Part shown: positions 36,815 through 49,012 of the stretch, piece after piece | Layout: every line of letters starts with the position of its first letter | Numbering within the stretch: position 1 is the stretch's first letter | Assembly: GCA_039621445.1 (NCBI GenBank) | Contig: CP154955.1 | Location: forward strand, 12,466,960-12,530,959 | From: Euglena gracilis | Lineage: Eukaryota > Euglenida > Euglenophyceae > Euglenales | Direction of reading: 5' to 3' | Length of the DNA: 64,000 nt | Made by a program: the position numbers and the translations under genes | Notes under the pieces: model-generated | Told to the model about the DNA's origin: nothing | Database searches by the model: none | What the model saw: only the letters and a program-made list of their open reading frames with translations

Positions 36815-39800
36815 CAGGGATTCCCACAAATTCGTGCCACGAATAATCACGAATAATCACGAATAATCACTGAATCACGAATTAACACAAATTTGGGGAT
36901 TCTCCAAAATCACGAATGAATAATCGCGAATGGACCACAAACAACCACGAAAAACTATGACTGAGATGTTCCCCCATTCATGAATGTGTCCCTCTGAGAA
37001 TGGCCTTTCCATCAAGGATTAATTTCCCCCTCTCCTCGTTGCCTTTTCTTTGCTCTCTGCCACCCTCCATGCCCTCCCTCTGTCCATCATCAAAGTCATC
37101 ATCCCATCTCCTCGTCTGTTTAATTCCTGATGAATTCCTGGCCGGCTGCACAATGCTAATGGGCTGTCGTTGGGCCTTTTCTGCCAATTTTGTCGAGTTT
37201 GGCCGATTGTCAATCATTTTCCACCATTATCGGGTCATTATTGGTCATCTAGGCTATTTTGGGCTAGTTCTGGAATGCAGATACCTTTTTTGTTTCCGCA
37301 GTCCTTCTGGGTGTAATGTTCAATCATACATGTCGTCGTAGTCCACCCACTCAGGAGTCAGGAGTCCACCAGCTCACATTTCCCAATCATTATCATCCTC
37401 TTCTGGCCTGTACGGCTGATTCAAAGTCAAAGCCCCAATTGAGCCCAAAAAGGCCTAGCCCGCGGTTTCTGCCCACTTTTTTCGCTTTTTTTTTCACAGA
37501 AAAGTTCACCGGTTCCCGCAAACTTTTGTTCTAAAGTTTTCCGGGAAATTCTCTGGTTTGGTTCCCCCCCCCCAAAAAAGGACCCTTTTTCAGGCGTTTT
37601 GCTGAATCAGGAATTTTCGGCCTTTTTGGGTCGATTCCTCTGTTGTCCATATTTTTCCCCCAAGAACTTTCTTTTTTTGGTATTTTCCGAAATCGACTGC
37701 CACCCCCCAGAAGGGCTGTTTCCGAAACTTTGTGTTTGGCCCCAAAAGGCCCGATATTTCCTGAACAGCGGTTGCCCGGCTGAATGCCTGCCAACCCCGT
37801 AACCACCGTTTTCCCGGTTTGTCCCTTTGAACCCTTTTTGCAACAGTGCGACCCCTGGGCAGGGGGTGGGTGCATAAGTTGCGGGAAAAAGTTTGACTGG
37901 AAACCGTAAAGTCAGTGATGTTCACGGTTTCCTGTAAATTTTGTTGGGGGTTTGCAAACGTGTCCCGTCGACGAGGGGTTGGGGTGCTCGTTGTTGGTTC
38001 CCCTGATGGCTGCACAGCAGCTGCATACCCCACGATGCTCCTGCTTGCCTGGACTGACAGGGCATTACACAGGAACGACGGAGTTCCAACAGCTGAAGGG
38101 GGGCCATGAAAAAAAAATGACTCCCGAGCTGTTCCCAAATAATTCTGTGATTATTCCACCCTGCTGATATTTTGCGGGTTCCCATGAAGGTTTAGGGAGG
38201 AGGATTATTTTTTTCCGTAAACATGTAAAAATAGAAGTTTGCGGAAGACGGTAAACCTGAACTTGTTCACGGTTTCCCGCAAACTTGTGCTGCAACCCCT
38301 CTTGTTTGTGAATGGGACTTGAACCTCGTCCCCCCGGAGCTGGGTTGATGGCCCTTTTGAGCCAGCCCCCACCCAATATGTCAATGCAGCTACTGAACGT
38401 GTTCACGGGTTCCCGTAAACTTGCTTTTGGAAATTATTTGGGGTTGGCAGTGCATTATTTCTTGCCTCTGCGTTCTGTAGGAACAGAGCTGAAATGGGCC
38501 ATGGTTTGCCCATGCCGGTATGGTGTTGGTGCCAAGCTGTGGCGGTGTTCCCCACAAACACTGGCTGGACCCACAAGATGCAGTTGCGATTTAATGAAAT
38601 GATGTTCACGGTTTCCCCTAAATTTAAGTGTTCACATGATCGGAGAAAGAATCAACATGTTGCTGCTGATGTGCCTGGTTTCCACAGACCAGATAAAGTC
38701 ACCTCGACACACCTTGGGCTGGATAACGGGTATCCCCCCGTCCCCCGACTTTTTTTGATGCCACACAAGAGGGGTCTCTCAGGAACACCCCAGATTGAGC
38801 TTTCAAGGGCTCACTGCAGAGGGTCACACCTGATTCCTTCCAGCTCCATCCGGACATTGAGATACACCTTGGCAGTTTCCCGTCAAACTCCCCCACTGTA
38901 CGAAGAATCCTGGAAATTTATTTATACATTTATCCATTTGTGGATCCGACACAGAACAGAGAATTTCCCTCAGAAACGCATCTCGCAGGGAAAAAAATTT
39001 TTGGAAAAGCTCTGCAAAAGGGGCTGAATTATGCTGAACATAGAATTGTGGTGTGTAGAGTACGCTGTCAGAAATCCATTTGTTTACGTTTGTTGCAATT
39101 GGAGAAATAATATGCCGAAAAAAGGGGCAACCAGAAATAATCAGAGCGAACACCACTCAGAGCAACCTCTGAGGGTTATCATTGCCTCTGAGGGTTGTCA
39201 CTGACAATTCCAAAGAAAATCAAAGATTTTTTTAATCACTTTCAACACAGCTAAGAAATCGCCTTCTTTGCATCATCCTCATGAACATGTTCGAAAATTA
39301 TCGGGTGATTTCATGAGGAGCTTCTTTGATCACTGTCAAACCATCCTTGGGCGGGAAAATGCCTTTTTCAGGAACCATCTCTCTTCAAATCTTCAAATCA
39401 CATCCCACCTCAAGAGGTTGGATGCGAGGTTCAAGGATTTCACCTGCACAAGTTTCACCTGCACAAGTGGTGATTTGCCACTCCACTTCCAGGCCCGAGC
39501 GACAATGGAGACAATCTTTGTCATTACACTGATGTCCACTTGTTTACCGTTTCCTGTAAAACATTCTTCGACCGAGCATTGTTTACGGATGTCCGTAAAA
39601 CTCTCTTTGTGTGTGTGTTTTTTTTACAGTTAACCGTAAACAAGGAAAACCTGTGGTATCCTGGTCTTGCAGGCTGGTGGGTGAGATCCGATGAGATGCC
39701 CGCTCCACTCCATAGGTCCTGAACGCAGCAGATGTTTGGGTTCTTGGGAGAGCCTGAAATAGGTTGCAGCAAATGGATTGACATGGTGGTCCCGAGAGTT

Positions 39801-40195
39801 GATTTACAGAGTGGCCAGTGAGCCGGAACCCTCTCACCAAAACCACTTTCCTGGAAACCACTCTGAGAGACCCCCTACCTGGCTTTTTATGTGGAATCGG
39901 AAAGTGCGTGAATAAACAGCTTCGGGCCCAGACAGAAAAATATGGGGCATTCTGGCCTGTGCTGTCCAGTCCGCTCCCAGGAGCTGAGTTGTGAAATGAC
40001 ATAAACCCTCCAGCAGCACAATGGTATCTGCAAAAAACCCGCAAAATGTCGCAAAATTGCATTGTATTATGCATGTGTGTTGTTGTTTTGTGCCAGGAAA
40101 AGTGAAAACCTGGACCCCTTTTTGGAAGTAAATAATCACGAATAATCACAAATCAGAATTAAAGGCCGTAAGCATGAATTTGTGGGAACGGACTG
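36815..40195. mobile_element. Putative 3.4-kb element with CACGAATAAT subterminal repeats
   Basis: The left end CAGGGATTCCCACAAATTC and the right end (reverse complement CAGTCCGTTCCCACAAATTC) share TTCCCACAAATTC as inverted repeats. Just inside each end are tandem CACGAATAAT decamers in the same orientation (36838-36870 and 40131-40150). This is the same layout as the nested hAT-like element. Short open frames exist at 38494-39027 and 39268-39633 on + and at 39583-40149 on -, but none is recognised. No clear target duplication was seen, so the boundaries rest on the ends alone. Confidence 0.5.
36960..39700. repeat. Dispersed near-palindromic GTTCACGG...CCGTAAAC motifs
   Basis: Close variants of GTTCACGGTTTCCCGTAAAC occur at about 37504, 37920, 38265, 38401, 38604, 39542, 39581 and 39629, all inside the putative 3.4-kb element. 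Several are nearly self-complementary, for example GTTTACGGATGTCCGTAAAAC at 39581, and could form short hairpins or be protein-binding sites. Confidence 0.6.
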
Positions 40196-41760
40196 GAATA
40201 CATTTTGGACTCGCTCCATGAATATAATGGATTGGTAGGTTTGCTAGAATAATTTCTTTCTTGCAAACATGGTTGAGTTTTTGGCTTAATATCTTGAGAG
40301 ATTGCCAAAGGGAAACATCGTGAATTTTCCCATTTTCAGTCTGCATGCATTTTGCTGCTTTTCTCACCACCATTCTTCTGACATTGCAAAGTTTTAGGGT
40401 TGTGAGCATCCAAGGCTTATCTGAGGTCAGGCGCTTTTCAAAGTCTCATTTAAGTGGGAAGATGGGAAACGGGAATCCGCTTTTGGAGGTCAAATAAGCG
40501 TGCGGTCAGGGGTGTTTTCATTTGCAAGTGTGGGCAATTTGCAAGTGTGTCAAATACAACATCATTCAACGCCCCAGATGGGTGTCCGTGAAATTGGCAC
40601 AGCCTGTCTTTCACGTTGCCATGTGGATTTCTGACTGCGTCCACCGAAGTCATTCTGGATTCCGGGCGGGGGGGGATTGTACGGACTGGCATATACGCTC
40701 TCGCCTCAACACCACCCCACTGGCACATCTCGAAGCCATCCCCACTGGCGGTCCCAGATATTGCAGGCTTTGTAATTTCAAAAGGGGGGATTGCTCCAAC
40801 ATTGCTCCAGCCTCCTGCATGTGTGTGTGCGCGCGCATGTGTGCGTGCCTGCGTACACGTGCACACGTGCGTGTGTGCCTGTGTGTGGTCTGATTTTTTA
40901 CATTTTGACTCATGTTTCCGGTGTGATTTATATTCACCACCTCCACGTGGCATAATCCACTGCTGCACACAAAACGTTTTTGCCTTTCTGACTCCCCCAT
41001 TTTCTCCGTGGCCCATAAGCAGGGCAGAACGGGGATCGGCCAAACAGCCAGGGTGGTGGGAAGCGACCACCCCCCCACCACCTCCTCCTGTATTTCCGGG
41101 ACCAACTTTCCACCCCAAAAATTTTTACCGGCACCTTCGACGCCGGGTGGATTTGTTAAAAAAGAAATCTGTGAAAATGCTGTGGTGGGTGGGGTGGGCG
41201 ACCCCCCCACCAGGCCTTCCCGTTCTGCCCTGCCCATAAGGTAGGTGCATAACCCCCCCACCTAGCCCATCCGCACAACCCATCCATACCCATCGGCGCA
41301 GCCCGCTAACGACCAGATCTCCCTGAGCCTGACCCCAAAGCCTGCAATGAGCCCACCGCCCTGTCCCCATTGGCCCACGCTGGCTTCTCTTTAACTCGGA
41401 ACCTCCCCGGGGGAGGGCGGTGGGTGGGTGGGTTTATTTTTTGTATCTTTGGTCAAAATTTGCGATTTTCATTTAAAATGGAAAATTTTGCTGTGGCAGG
41501 GGAGAAATTTTTCTAAGTCTTCTCCAGTGCACAGTGCACATCTCGGGGAAGCTCCTAAAAGATTTGGTATGTAATTTTGCGCAATTTTTTGCATATTTGC
41601 ACAGGTTTGCGAAGGTTTTTTTGGATGCATTTTTTTGTGTTTTGGGGGATTGTTTGCTGTTTTCCCCCCTTTTTTTTCCTGTTTTTTTTTCCTGATGTTT
41701 TTTAGTTCGTCTTTTCGAGATTCATGTTGTGCCCCCCCCCCCCCTCTGCTGGACGTCTTA
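40196..41760. other. Non-coding region
   Basis: No exon is supported. It contains a GTGTG/CACGTGCG microsatellite at 40815-40890 and a C-rich repeat fragment at 41065-41225. A segment AAATTTTTCTAAGTCTTCTC at 41505 is repeated near 60120. Confidence 0.4.
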
Positions 41761-41785
41761 AAAGGTTGCCGGGGCCCAAGTTGCC

Positions 41786-41932
41786 TCCCCCTTGGGGATG
41801 GCCCCCGCCAGCCACCGTTCTCTCCCCTGCCAGCCGCCCCTCGCCATCCGGGTCGGGGCAGCTCTTACCCCCCGCCGATGTCCGACGGCGCGGCTGGCCG
41901 GGGGACGATCCCCTGCTCACCGCCAGAGCAAG
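41786..41932 (+). CDS. Candidate proline-rich exon, frame ambiguous
   Basis: All three frames are open for about 50 residues. The one reading WPPPATVLSPASRPSPSGSG and then PPADVRRRGWPGDD looks most protein-like; a GTGTGG donor follows. The DVRRRG motif recurs in the candidate exon at 57844. Coding status is likely from the GC-rich island, but the frame is uncertain. Confidence 0.3.
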
Positions 41933-42049
41933 GTGTGGCTCCCTCTGGCCGACGCCACTCAGAAGAGGACGAGCAGCGATTGAATGAACGGACAGCAGGA
42001 GAAGGAAAGCCTCAGAATTTCCTCGTCGGGGTTAACCCACCATCCGACA

Positions 42050-43500
42050 GGCCATGATTTTTCCTGCATTCTCCAACGCACAGTTGTTAGCGTCCCCAGT
42101 ACTGGCCGATGATGGTTTCCGAGGGGGGGGGGTATTTTCAACTTGAACCCAAAACGTCGTACCCAGGGTCCCTGAAACCAAGGAAACATTGTCTCTGAAG
42201 TTGTTGAGACCATTTTGCCTCCACAGCTTCAGTGAGAGGCATCAGGTGAAATTGGGGGTCAATCAACGTCCGAAATGGCCTAAGCGATGCTCCGCCGCCC
42301 CCAAGGCACCGCTTTAGGCTTCGCACGCTTTGCACATGAACCACGTTAGACCTGACGCCAGGGCTCCAAAAGTGTTCGGGAAAAATGGGGCTTTTTAGAC
42401 AGGCATTGTGCAAAATGTGTGTATCAGAGGTGATTGTGGAATACGGATTGCCTGGCATTCAATTCATGGTGTCCTGGGTTCAATGCAAAACGACTTGGTG
42501 AAATCTCTGAGGTTTCTTTTTCAAATATTTCTGACCTGTGGTAGCTTCGTATTGTTTTCCCCGAATCTTTGATGTTTTTCAACTCCACGGTGAGGAAAAA
42601 TACTGGCTGCCCTCCTACCCCAACGCCAGAGGGAAGTCACGAAGCCTGTCTGTTCATTCCACACTGCGCAGGGTGGGTCTGGCATGGGGATTCAACCTCT
42701 CAGCGAACCATCTTTCCCGTCCATTTGGGCCTTTAGCAGACCTCACCCTAGCCCCATAACCCACATCATGTCGGAGCGTTTGGGTTGTATGTGTTGACCT
42801 AACCCCATCGCAATCCGCGCAAGCTTTGTGGGCCGTTGGCCCATCTTCCTCTTCAGACAAGGGTCAGGCCAACCCCAGGGATACCTGGGACCCTCCAAAA
42901 AGGTCATTTGTTTCGTTTTCAGTGCATTGCGCCAAACACACTCGTTTTTTTCTGTTTAACGGTTTTTTGCCCGAATAATTTTCGAATTTTGGATCAATTT
43001 TGGAGCGTAAAATCTTTCGGCCATCGGGCCAATGATTGGGCATTTTGGCCATACCACTGCCACTGCGGGTTGACTGAGGAGGGTCCACCAACCCCCACCT
43101 GATTTTACACCAAACCCCCCAAGGGACACAGCATTTCCCCTCTAAGTTTCTTTGAAAATCCTGGTGTCGGTCGGAAAGCACAGAATCCCGTTACGGGTCC
43201 AAAAAAAAAGCCTTGTTCATTTTCCTTGCTCTCATCTCCCCCCAACTGAAGTCGTGATGCCAGCAACTTCAACCTTTGGTGGCAACCTGGTATGTGAACT
43301 CACACAGGCTTCTCGTCCTATGAGGATCACCGGCTGGTGTTATGAGCGTTTGCTTGCTGGGGGGGGGGACTGGGTTTGTTAGAACTTTGCTGCTTTGGCC
43401 TCACTTAGGACGATCTGTTGCGGGCACGGCGATCGCCTTGCTCAGTAACAGCCCAAAATGCAAACGTGAACTCAGGAAAATGATAGGGAACCTTACAAGG
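42050..43500. other. Non-coding region
   Basis: Mixed-composition DNA; only short open frames without family signal or GC-rich third-position bias. I see no gene. Confidence 0.4.
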
Positions 43501-43728
43501 GTCTTCATGTAGGGTGGCAGAGATGGTGTTTTTCAACAGAAGGTCTTACGCTCTGGGGGGGGGCTACACAGAGGAGGGGGTGGATGCATCTTGGATCCTC
43601 GAAAGGCGCGACACAAAACACTCCAGGAACTGTGCTTGGCCTCCCCCCCCCCCCCGGGCACCTCGCCAAGCACCCCCCCCACCCGGGGGGCTTTGCCAAG
43701 CACCCTCCGGGGGAGAGGGGGGGGCAAT

Positions 43729-43924
43729 TTGACGCGGGTTCAACATGGCCCGACGCACCGAAGAAATTGTTTGGTGTTTTGGGAACCCACAGAAATGACA
43801 GTTTTATGCGGAGAGGCGGGGGTCCAAGGGTAAAAAAAAAAAACCCCGGTGGGGGGTCGGGGGGGGGTGGAACAGAGACGCACGGCTAGAGTCAAGGGTT
43901 CAGGGGAAGGTTTATTTTTAGGCA
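43729..43924. repeat. 195-base dispersed repeat, copy 1
   Basis: It starts TTGACGCGGGTTCAACATGG and ends GGTTTATTTTTAGGCATTGG. It is more than 90 percent identical by eye to 45178-45374. GGGTTCAACATGGCC faintly resembles a pol III B box, so a SINE is possible. Confidence 0.7.
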
Positions 43925-43988
43925 TTGGCTTCACCAAGCGTGCTCCCCCCCCCTCGTCACCTCCCCCACGCACCCGCTGATGACCCAG

Positions 43989-44137
43989 GGCCAGCGGCCG
44001 GGGCCAACCTTCCTCTTCCGGCCGTTCGCCCCCTGGCCCCCCCCCCCCACCTCCCCCCCTTTCGGGCCCAGATCACCCCTGGTCGCCCCCTTGAAGTGCC
44101 CGCCGACCTGGCAGAACTCGGCGCAGGCACCCACCAG
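43989..44137 (+). CDS. Candidate proline-rich exon
   Basis: A branch-like CTGATGAC and CCCAG precede it. The frame reads PAAGANLPLPAVRPLAPPPH then FRAQITPGRPLEVPADLAEL. A normal-complexity C-terminal half supports coding. The donor is unclear; a possible GT donor lies after PLE. Confidence 0.4.
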
Positions 44138-44181
44138 GGCTCTTCTTACTTCTTCCCATTTTGGCTCGCTTTCTACTCATT

Positions 44182-44493
44182 ATCCCCCCCTTGTGGTTGG
44201 CACGGCGTGTCATTGGCACACCACACCCCCCACCCGTGATTTTTTCTTTGTGTTTGCCATTCAGCCAAGCCACTTCAAAATTTGTTCCAGATCTTCTTCC
44301 CAGCCATGGCTTCGAATGTTTTCCCCTGCGAATTTGGTGATTTGGTGCAGTGCGTGAGGTCCAATGGTACAATTGTGGAGGCCAATTGTTGCTGACACGG
44401 TCTGTTTTTTTTGTGGTGCCATGCTGTTGGCACAGCGCCCCGTGCCAACGGCACTCTCCTGGAACATTGGCATGTCAGCGGGGGGGGGGAGGT
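44182..44493. mobile_element. Longer relative of the GTTGACACGGCGTG miniature element
   Basis: It shares the left GTTGGCACGGCGTGTCATTG and the right CCAACGGCACTCTCCTGGA followed by CATTGGCATGTCA with the 103-base copy at 56071. About 200 extra internal bases separate them. The ends are less perfect. Confidence 0.55.
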
Positions 44494-44781
44494 TCCACGG
44501 TGCCAGGCTGAATTTTTCAAGCTATGGTTACCCCGACGGGGGGGGGGGGAGTTGATCAAATTCAGCCTGCTTCCCACGCCGCTCAGGCCGTTGGCAACGT
44601 TGTTCACAGGCAACTCGAGTATGCCCACGCACCAGAGATGTGTGTTTGTGCCCTATGCACATCATGCGTATTCACAGGCACACACACAGGCCAGGAGTCC
44701 ATGTCTCGGCTGCATTTGGGGAGCATCGCCATTTCACAAAATAAAATAAAAAACGATCATTGGGTCGCCCCCGTGCACTGA

Positions 44782-45039
44782 GACTGTGCTGCCCCATCCG
44801 GAGGTCACGCCGGTCATGCGTGAGCCGGTGTCCCGCCCTCGCCGCGTTGTGCCAGCGCCACCTTTCGAGGTCGCCCGGAAGGCACGCAAGCCCCAGCCCC
44901 GCCGCCGACCCCGGCGACGATGGGCGCTATACCCCTCGAAGGCCGCGCCGCTGGTGTCTGCCCAGAGCTGTCCTGGGGCTGGTGGTCCGCCCCGCTGTGG
45001 CATCGGCGTTGAGCATGAATCCCAAAAGCAGACTGCCCG
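44782..45039 (+). CDS. Candidate exon with basic, nuclear-localisation-like stretch
   Basis: The frame reads PHPEVTPVMREPVSRPRRVV and goes on through PPFEVARKARKPQPRRRPRR, then a mixed segment ending VEHESQKQTA before a GTGTAAG donor at 45040. The arginine/lysine cluster could be an RNA-binding or nuclear-localisation segment. It is one of the longer uninterrupted open stretches in this half of the window. It lies 138 bases before a copy of a 195-base repeat. Confidence 0.5.
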
Positions 45040-45177
45040 GTGTAAGACCCCCCTGGGGTGGAGGGAGAAGCCTCGTGCAGTTTCCCGAGGTTGCTTTCCG
45101 ATTGCCGGCACGGGAATGATGACTAAGTAATCTCAGTGGGGAGGGGCGGTCGCCCAGGAAATCTTGTAAAGTTTCAG

Positions 45178-45374
45178 TTTGACGCGGGCTCAACATGGCC
45201 CGACGCACCGAAGAAATTGTTCGGTGTTTTGGGAACCCACAGAAATGGCAGTTTTGTGGGGCCAGGCAGGGGTCCAAGGCTAAAAAAAACCCTGGTGGGG
45301 GGTCGGGGGGGGGGGTTGGAACAGAGACGCACGGCTAGAGTCAAGGGTTCAGGGGAAGGTTTATTTTTTGGCAT
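45178..45374. repeat. 195-base dispersed repeat, copy 2
   Basis: It has the same start and end as the copy at 43729 and the shared core CGACGCACCGAAGAAATTGT. The two copies are in the same orientation 1.4 kb apart. Confidence 0.7.
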
Positions 45375-45559
45375 TGGGTGAGCCATAAGGTCAGCATTTA
45401 AATTTGGGGTATCGGCGGAGTTCAGAATTTGGTCTGAGAGAAACGAGATCTGAGCTACGTCAAGATAAAATGACCCTGGCCCTCAAAAAGGAAAGATCCC
45501 CTTGAAGATTTTCAGCATTTCATTGGGGGGGGGGGGATACTGGGACATTCGAAAATAAT

Positions 45560-45830
45560 AGCAGTAGTCGTGGTCGTCGTCGTGGTGGTGGTGGTGGTGG
45601 TGATGGTGGTGGTGGTGATGGTGGTGGTGGTGGTGGTGGTAGGAGCAGCAACAGCAGCAGCAGCAGGAGCAGTAGTAGTGGTAGCAGTAGCAGTAGCAGT
45701 AGCTGTAGCAGTAGTTGTAGCAGTAGCAGTAGCAGTAGCAGTAGCAGCCGTAGTCATAGTCGTTGTTGTTGTTGTGCAGTCGCAGTCGCGGTCGCAGTCG
45801 CAGTCGCAGTCGTGGTGTGGTGCTCAGACG
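45560..45830. repeat. Compound GTG/AGC/AGT/GTC trinucleotide array
   Basis: Successive triplet blocks (GTG, AGC, AGT, GTT, GTC/AGT) give polyvaline, polyalanine or polythreonine frames that are not genes. It is followed at 45839-45945 by four GTTGGTGTTCAG-type units. Confidence 0.85.
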
Positions 45831-46476
45831 AAGAGGAGGTGGTTGGTGTTCAGTGCTCCCGTTGGTGTTCAGGTGTTCAGCGCTCCCGTTGGTGTACAGC
45901 TATTCAGCGCTCTCGTTGGTGTTCAGGTGTTCAGCGCTCACAAAATGTCCTGAAGAGCAATACTCAGAAAGAAAAACGGGCTGAGAATATTTTGAAAACA
46001 GTGCAATTGGGCAATCTCTTGCTGCTTCTTTTGCAGTTGATTGCAAATGATTTGTCTTCTGAAAATGAAAAAACATATTCTCCCAAAGGCACTCAATTCA
46101 AAGTGATTCTTTGTTTCAGGATCAAGACAGTAACCCCTTCCCAAATGCAACCCCCCCCAAATAAAAAACCTGGGGTTTGAAGTTCGCCAAAATGTAAAGC
46201 CCCCCCCCCCCTCTCTGGGGAAACTCCAACGGACGCTCGTGGGCAGCATGAGAAGGGAAAGAGCTTTAATAATTTCACCATTTTTTTTGTGACATTTTCA
46301 GGAATGTTTCTGACGCTTTTCATCCAAAAAATATTCATCAGTTGAAATTTTGCCAAAAAATGGTGAATTTAGGCAAAGTTCGGACGAAACTGCATATACT
46401 CTTTGGGTCGCAAAAGTTTTACCACCAACATGACCCCCCAAATATAATTAAATATAAAAATATAAACGTAAATATC

Positions 46477-46478
46477 CC

Positions 46479-46550
<72 letters not shown>

Positions 46551-46566
46551 TCTATATATATATAAA
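46477..46566. repeat. TA dinucleotide array
   Basis: (TA)n of about 80 bases in non-coding DNA. Confidence 0.9.
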
Positions 46567-47804
46567 CTCCCCTCAGGGTCTGGAAGTTTCGGTCCAAATA
46601 TGAATCTGGGAGGTATTTGTTACCCCCTCCCAGATGTTGACCCCCCGGAAATTGATAGTGGTTGGGAAACGTCGAAAGCACACAGTTCCCAAGATGATGT
46701 CCAGGAGACAGGGGGTCTCGACAATTCATACAGTTATGTTGTGAGGCCAAGTGCAGGGAAAGTAATCCCCCTGTGCCGTTGGGATCAACTTGACCGGGTC
46801 ATTATCCCGCCGGAGAGGGGGGTAGGTAATATTCATTATTACCTAATTATATCTTATAAGTGAATTTTATGTTTTATTTTATATTTCATTTTGTTTATGT
46901 TTTACATTTTATATTTTTTTCACATATATGTTTTATATTTTATATTTTTGATTCGTGGAGGTGGAATCGGGGACCAGTCCCAGCCGGTGCGTCCCAGGGT
47001 CTGCCCTCGCAGGTTTGACCCCCGTTTTCCCCAGCTCTGGGTCCCCCGCACCGCGCACGCCTCCGATCTCCCCCTGCACGCTGGCTGTGTGTTGCAAAAG
47101 TGGCACGGGGCCAGCCGCCAATTCCAGCCATCCCCCTCCGTCGCTTGACCTATTCGAAACCAACCTCCTGAAGAATCCCGGGGGCCACCTCACTGGATTA
47201 GAGAAACTGGGTCCGCAGAAAGAGGCACTTCCAGGTCCAGTGTTCCTGAAATGTGACATTGTCAGAGGGGCATATGTGCCTGGAGGGAAGCCGCCCGCCA
47301 GACGTGTCTCCTCCGCTCCTCCAGGGTGCACAGTGTTCAAGGAAGCCTTTGAGTGACTTACAACTGGCCCAGAAACGGGAAATCAGGCAAACACGGTTTT
47401 GCGCTGGCACGCTCTGCGCCGCCGCCGCCATTCCTTCCCGGTGCCAAATGCAGCTGCTTCGGCTGCCGGGTTGACTGCCGGCTTCCGAGAATTGGTAGGA
47501 AGCTCCCCCCACCCCCGGCACCTGATCTGCAACATTTGTACAAAAAAAAAAACACAGCTCCGCGAACAGAGTACAAACAAATGAATATATTTCATTAAGG
47601 ACCAGATCTTTTTCAAGTTTGCTGAAGGGGTGCGGCCCCCGGAGGGGGGGGGTCGGGCCGAGTGGGCGCCCCCCAGTTGGGGGGGGGGGTATTTGGAAGC
47701 ATCCAAAAGAATTAGGACCCCAAGATTAGGATCCTCCCAAAAACTCAGTCCCCCAAGTCCCCAGAGGGAGGGGATGTGTGGGGCTGTGGGGGGGGGGGGG
47801 TTTC

Positions 47805-47926
47805 TTAATCCGGAGGGGACCCGACCCCCGGGGGTATCCAGCCAGCCAGCACCTTTTTCCCGGTCAATACCTTTTCCAGCAGGCCCTCGGGACCCCCCCC
47901 CCGGGTCCTTAAGAAAACCCCTGCCC
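47805..47926. mobile_element. Probable degraded hAT-like miniature element
   Basis: The right end CTTAAGAAAACCCCTG matches the 33019-33156 copy, and the left side has GGTTTCTTAATCCGGAGGG. The left terminus is blurred by a G-run and no duplication is visible. The CCAGCCAGCACC interior is shared. Confidence 0.5.
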
Positions 47927-48225
47927 CGGATCCCAAAAAACAGCAGGTGGGGTGGGCTTCGCCTGCTGGATGAGGCCCACCTCAACACCCCAAATCTTTC
48001 AACGATGGTAAACGCAATGATGAAGACAGGCCCGCATCGCTGCCGGCTTCCCAGCGGTCAACCTCAATCATCCGCCCCAACCCCCTCCTCCTTCCTGCAA
48101 AATTCTGACCTTCCCATTAGTGTCTAACCTGCTCGCCCAGGCTTCTTTTCTCCTCTGGGAGGGGAGGGGGCGAAGATTGATCCAGCAAGCAGGGTCTCTG
48201 AAACTGGAAGGGACCTGCCCAGGAG

Positions 48226-48251
48226 GTTTCCAGCCAGCCAGCCAGCCAGCG

Positions 48252-48285
<34 letters not shown>

Positions 48286-48309
48286 CCAGCGAGCCAGCCA
48301 GCCAGCCAA

Positions 48310-48360
<51 letters not shown>

Positions 48361-48362
48361 AC
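48226..48362. repeat. CCAG tetranucleotide array
   Basis: (CCAG)n with GCGAG variants, apparently expanded from the CCAGCCAGCACC motif present inside the hAT-like miniature elements. Confidence 0.9.
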
Positions 48363-49012
48363 ACCCTTTTTCCAGCCAACAGCTCCCAGTCAGGCTGTGG
48401 ACCGCCCCCCCCCCCCTCCTGGGGGGTGTCGAATGGAAAGAAGTCCAACCCTGCACAGTTAGGCTGGATCGAAAAAAGGGGCGAAACGTGGCCAAAATGG
48501 GTTTTTAGAGGGCACTGGGGGGGGGGGTTGACCTCAAAACTTGGTTGAAAAAGTTTCAACCCGGTTCCAACGGTCCTCAGCCGACCCATCCCTCCCCCAT
48601 CTCGGAGCCCCTTGCAGCCAGCACCTATTGCCAGCCGGCCTGCTGGCCCCCCTTTTTGACGTTCCCTGCCGGATACATGGTGACCAATGAAAGACGGAGG
48701 TTCGAACCAAGCAATGACAGCAAAGGGCCTGACAGCATCACCAGCGTCAGGCCAGCCGCTTGGTTGATCTGACATGAAGCGCGGCCCAAGTTGCCTTTCC
48801 CCAGTCCCAGATTACCCTCAGTTACGTGCATGGTGGGCGGAGGGGCCCGATAGGTGGCTGTTGCCACTTCTGGTGGCAATGGTGATGCAAGGGGTGCCTC
48901 GACGCATGTCCCATTAGACCCACATCACATATATCATGCAGCATTTGCAAGGGTGCTTTGAGAAGAAATGCAGCGCCCTAGTTTTTGATGAAGTGCAGAA
49001 TGATAGAATGGT

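Larger units (their letters stand above)
45950..48100. other. Non-coding region
   Basis: Contains a TA array, AT-rich stretches and a GC-rich patch at 46960-47560 whose open frames I cannot tie to an exon, then the degraded hAT-like element. Confidence 0.35.

Noticed and set aside
45512-45953. Polyvaline/polythreonine frames
   Set aside because: Triplet microsatellite; no flanking coding signal.
48068-48775. Frame with Gly-Trp-Leu-Ala repeats resembling an antifreeze or membrane repeat protein
   Set aside because: It is the reverse-strand reading of the CCAG array.
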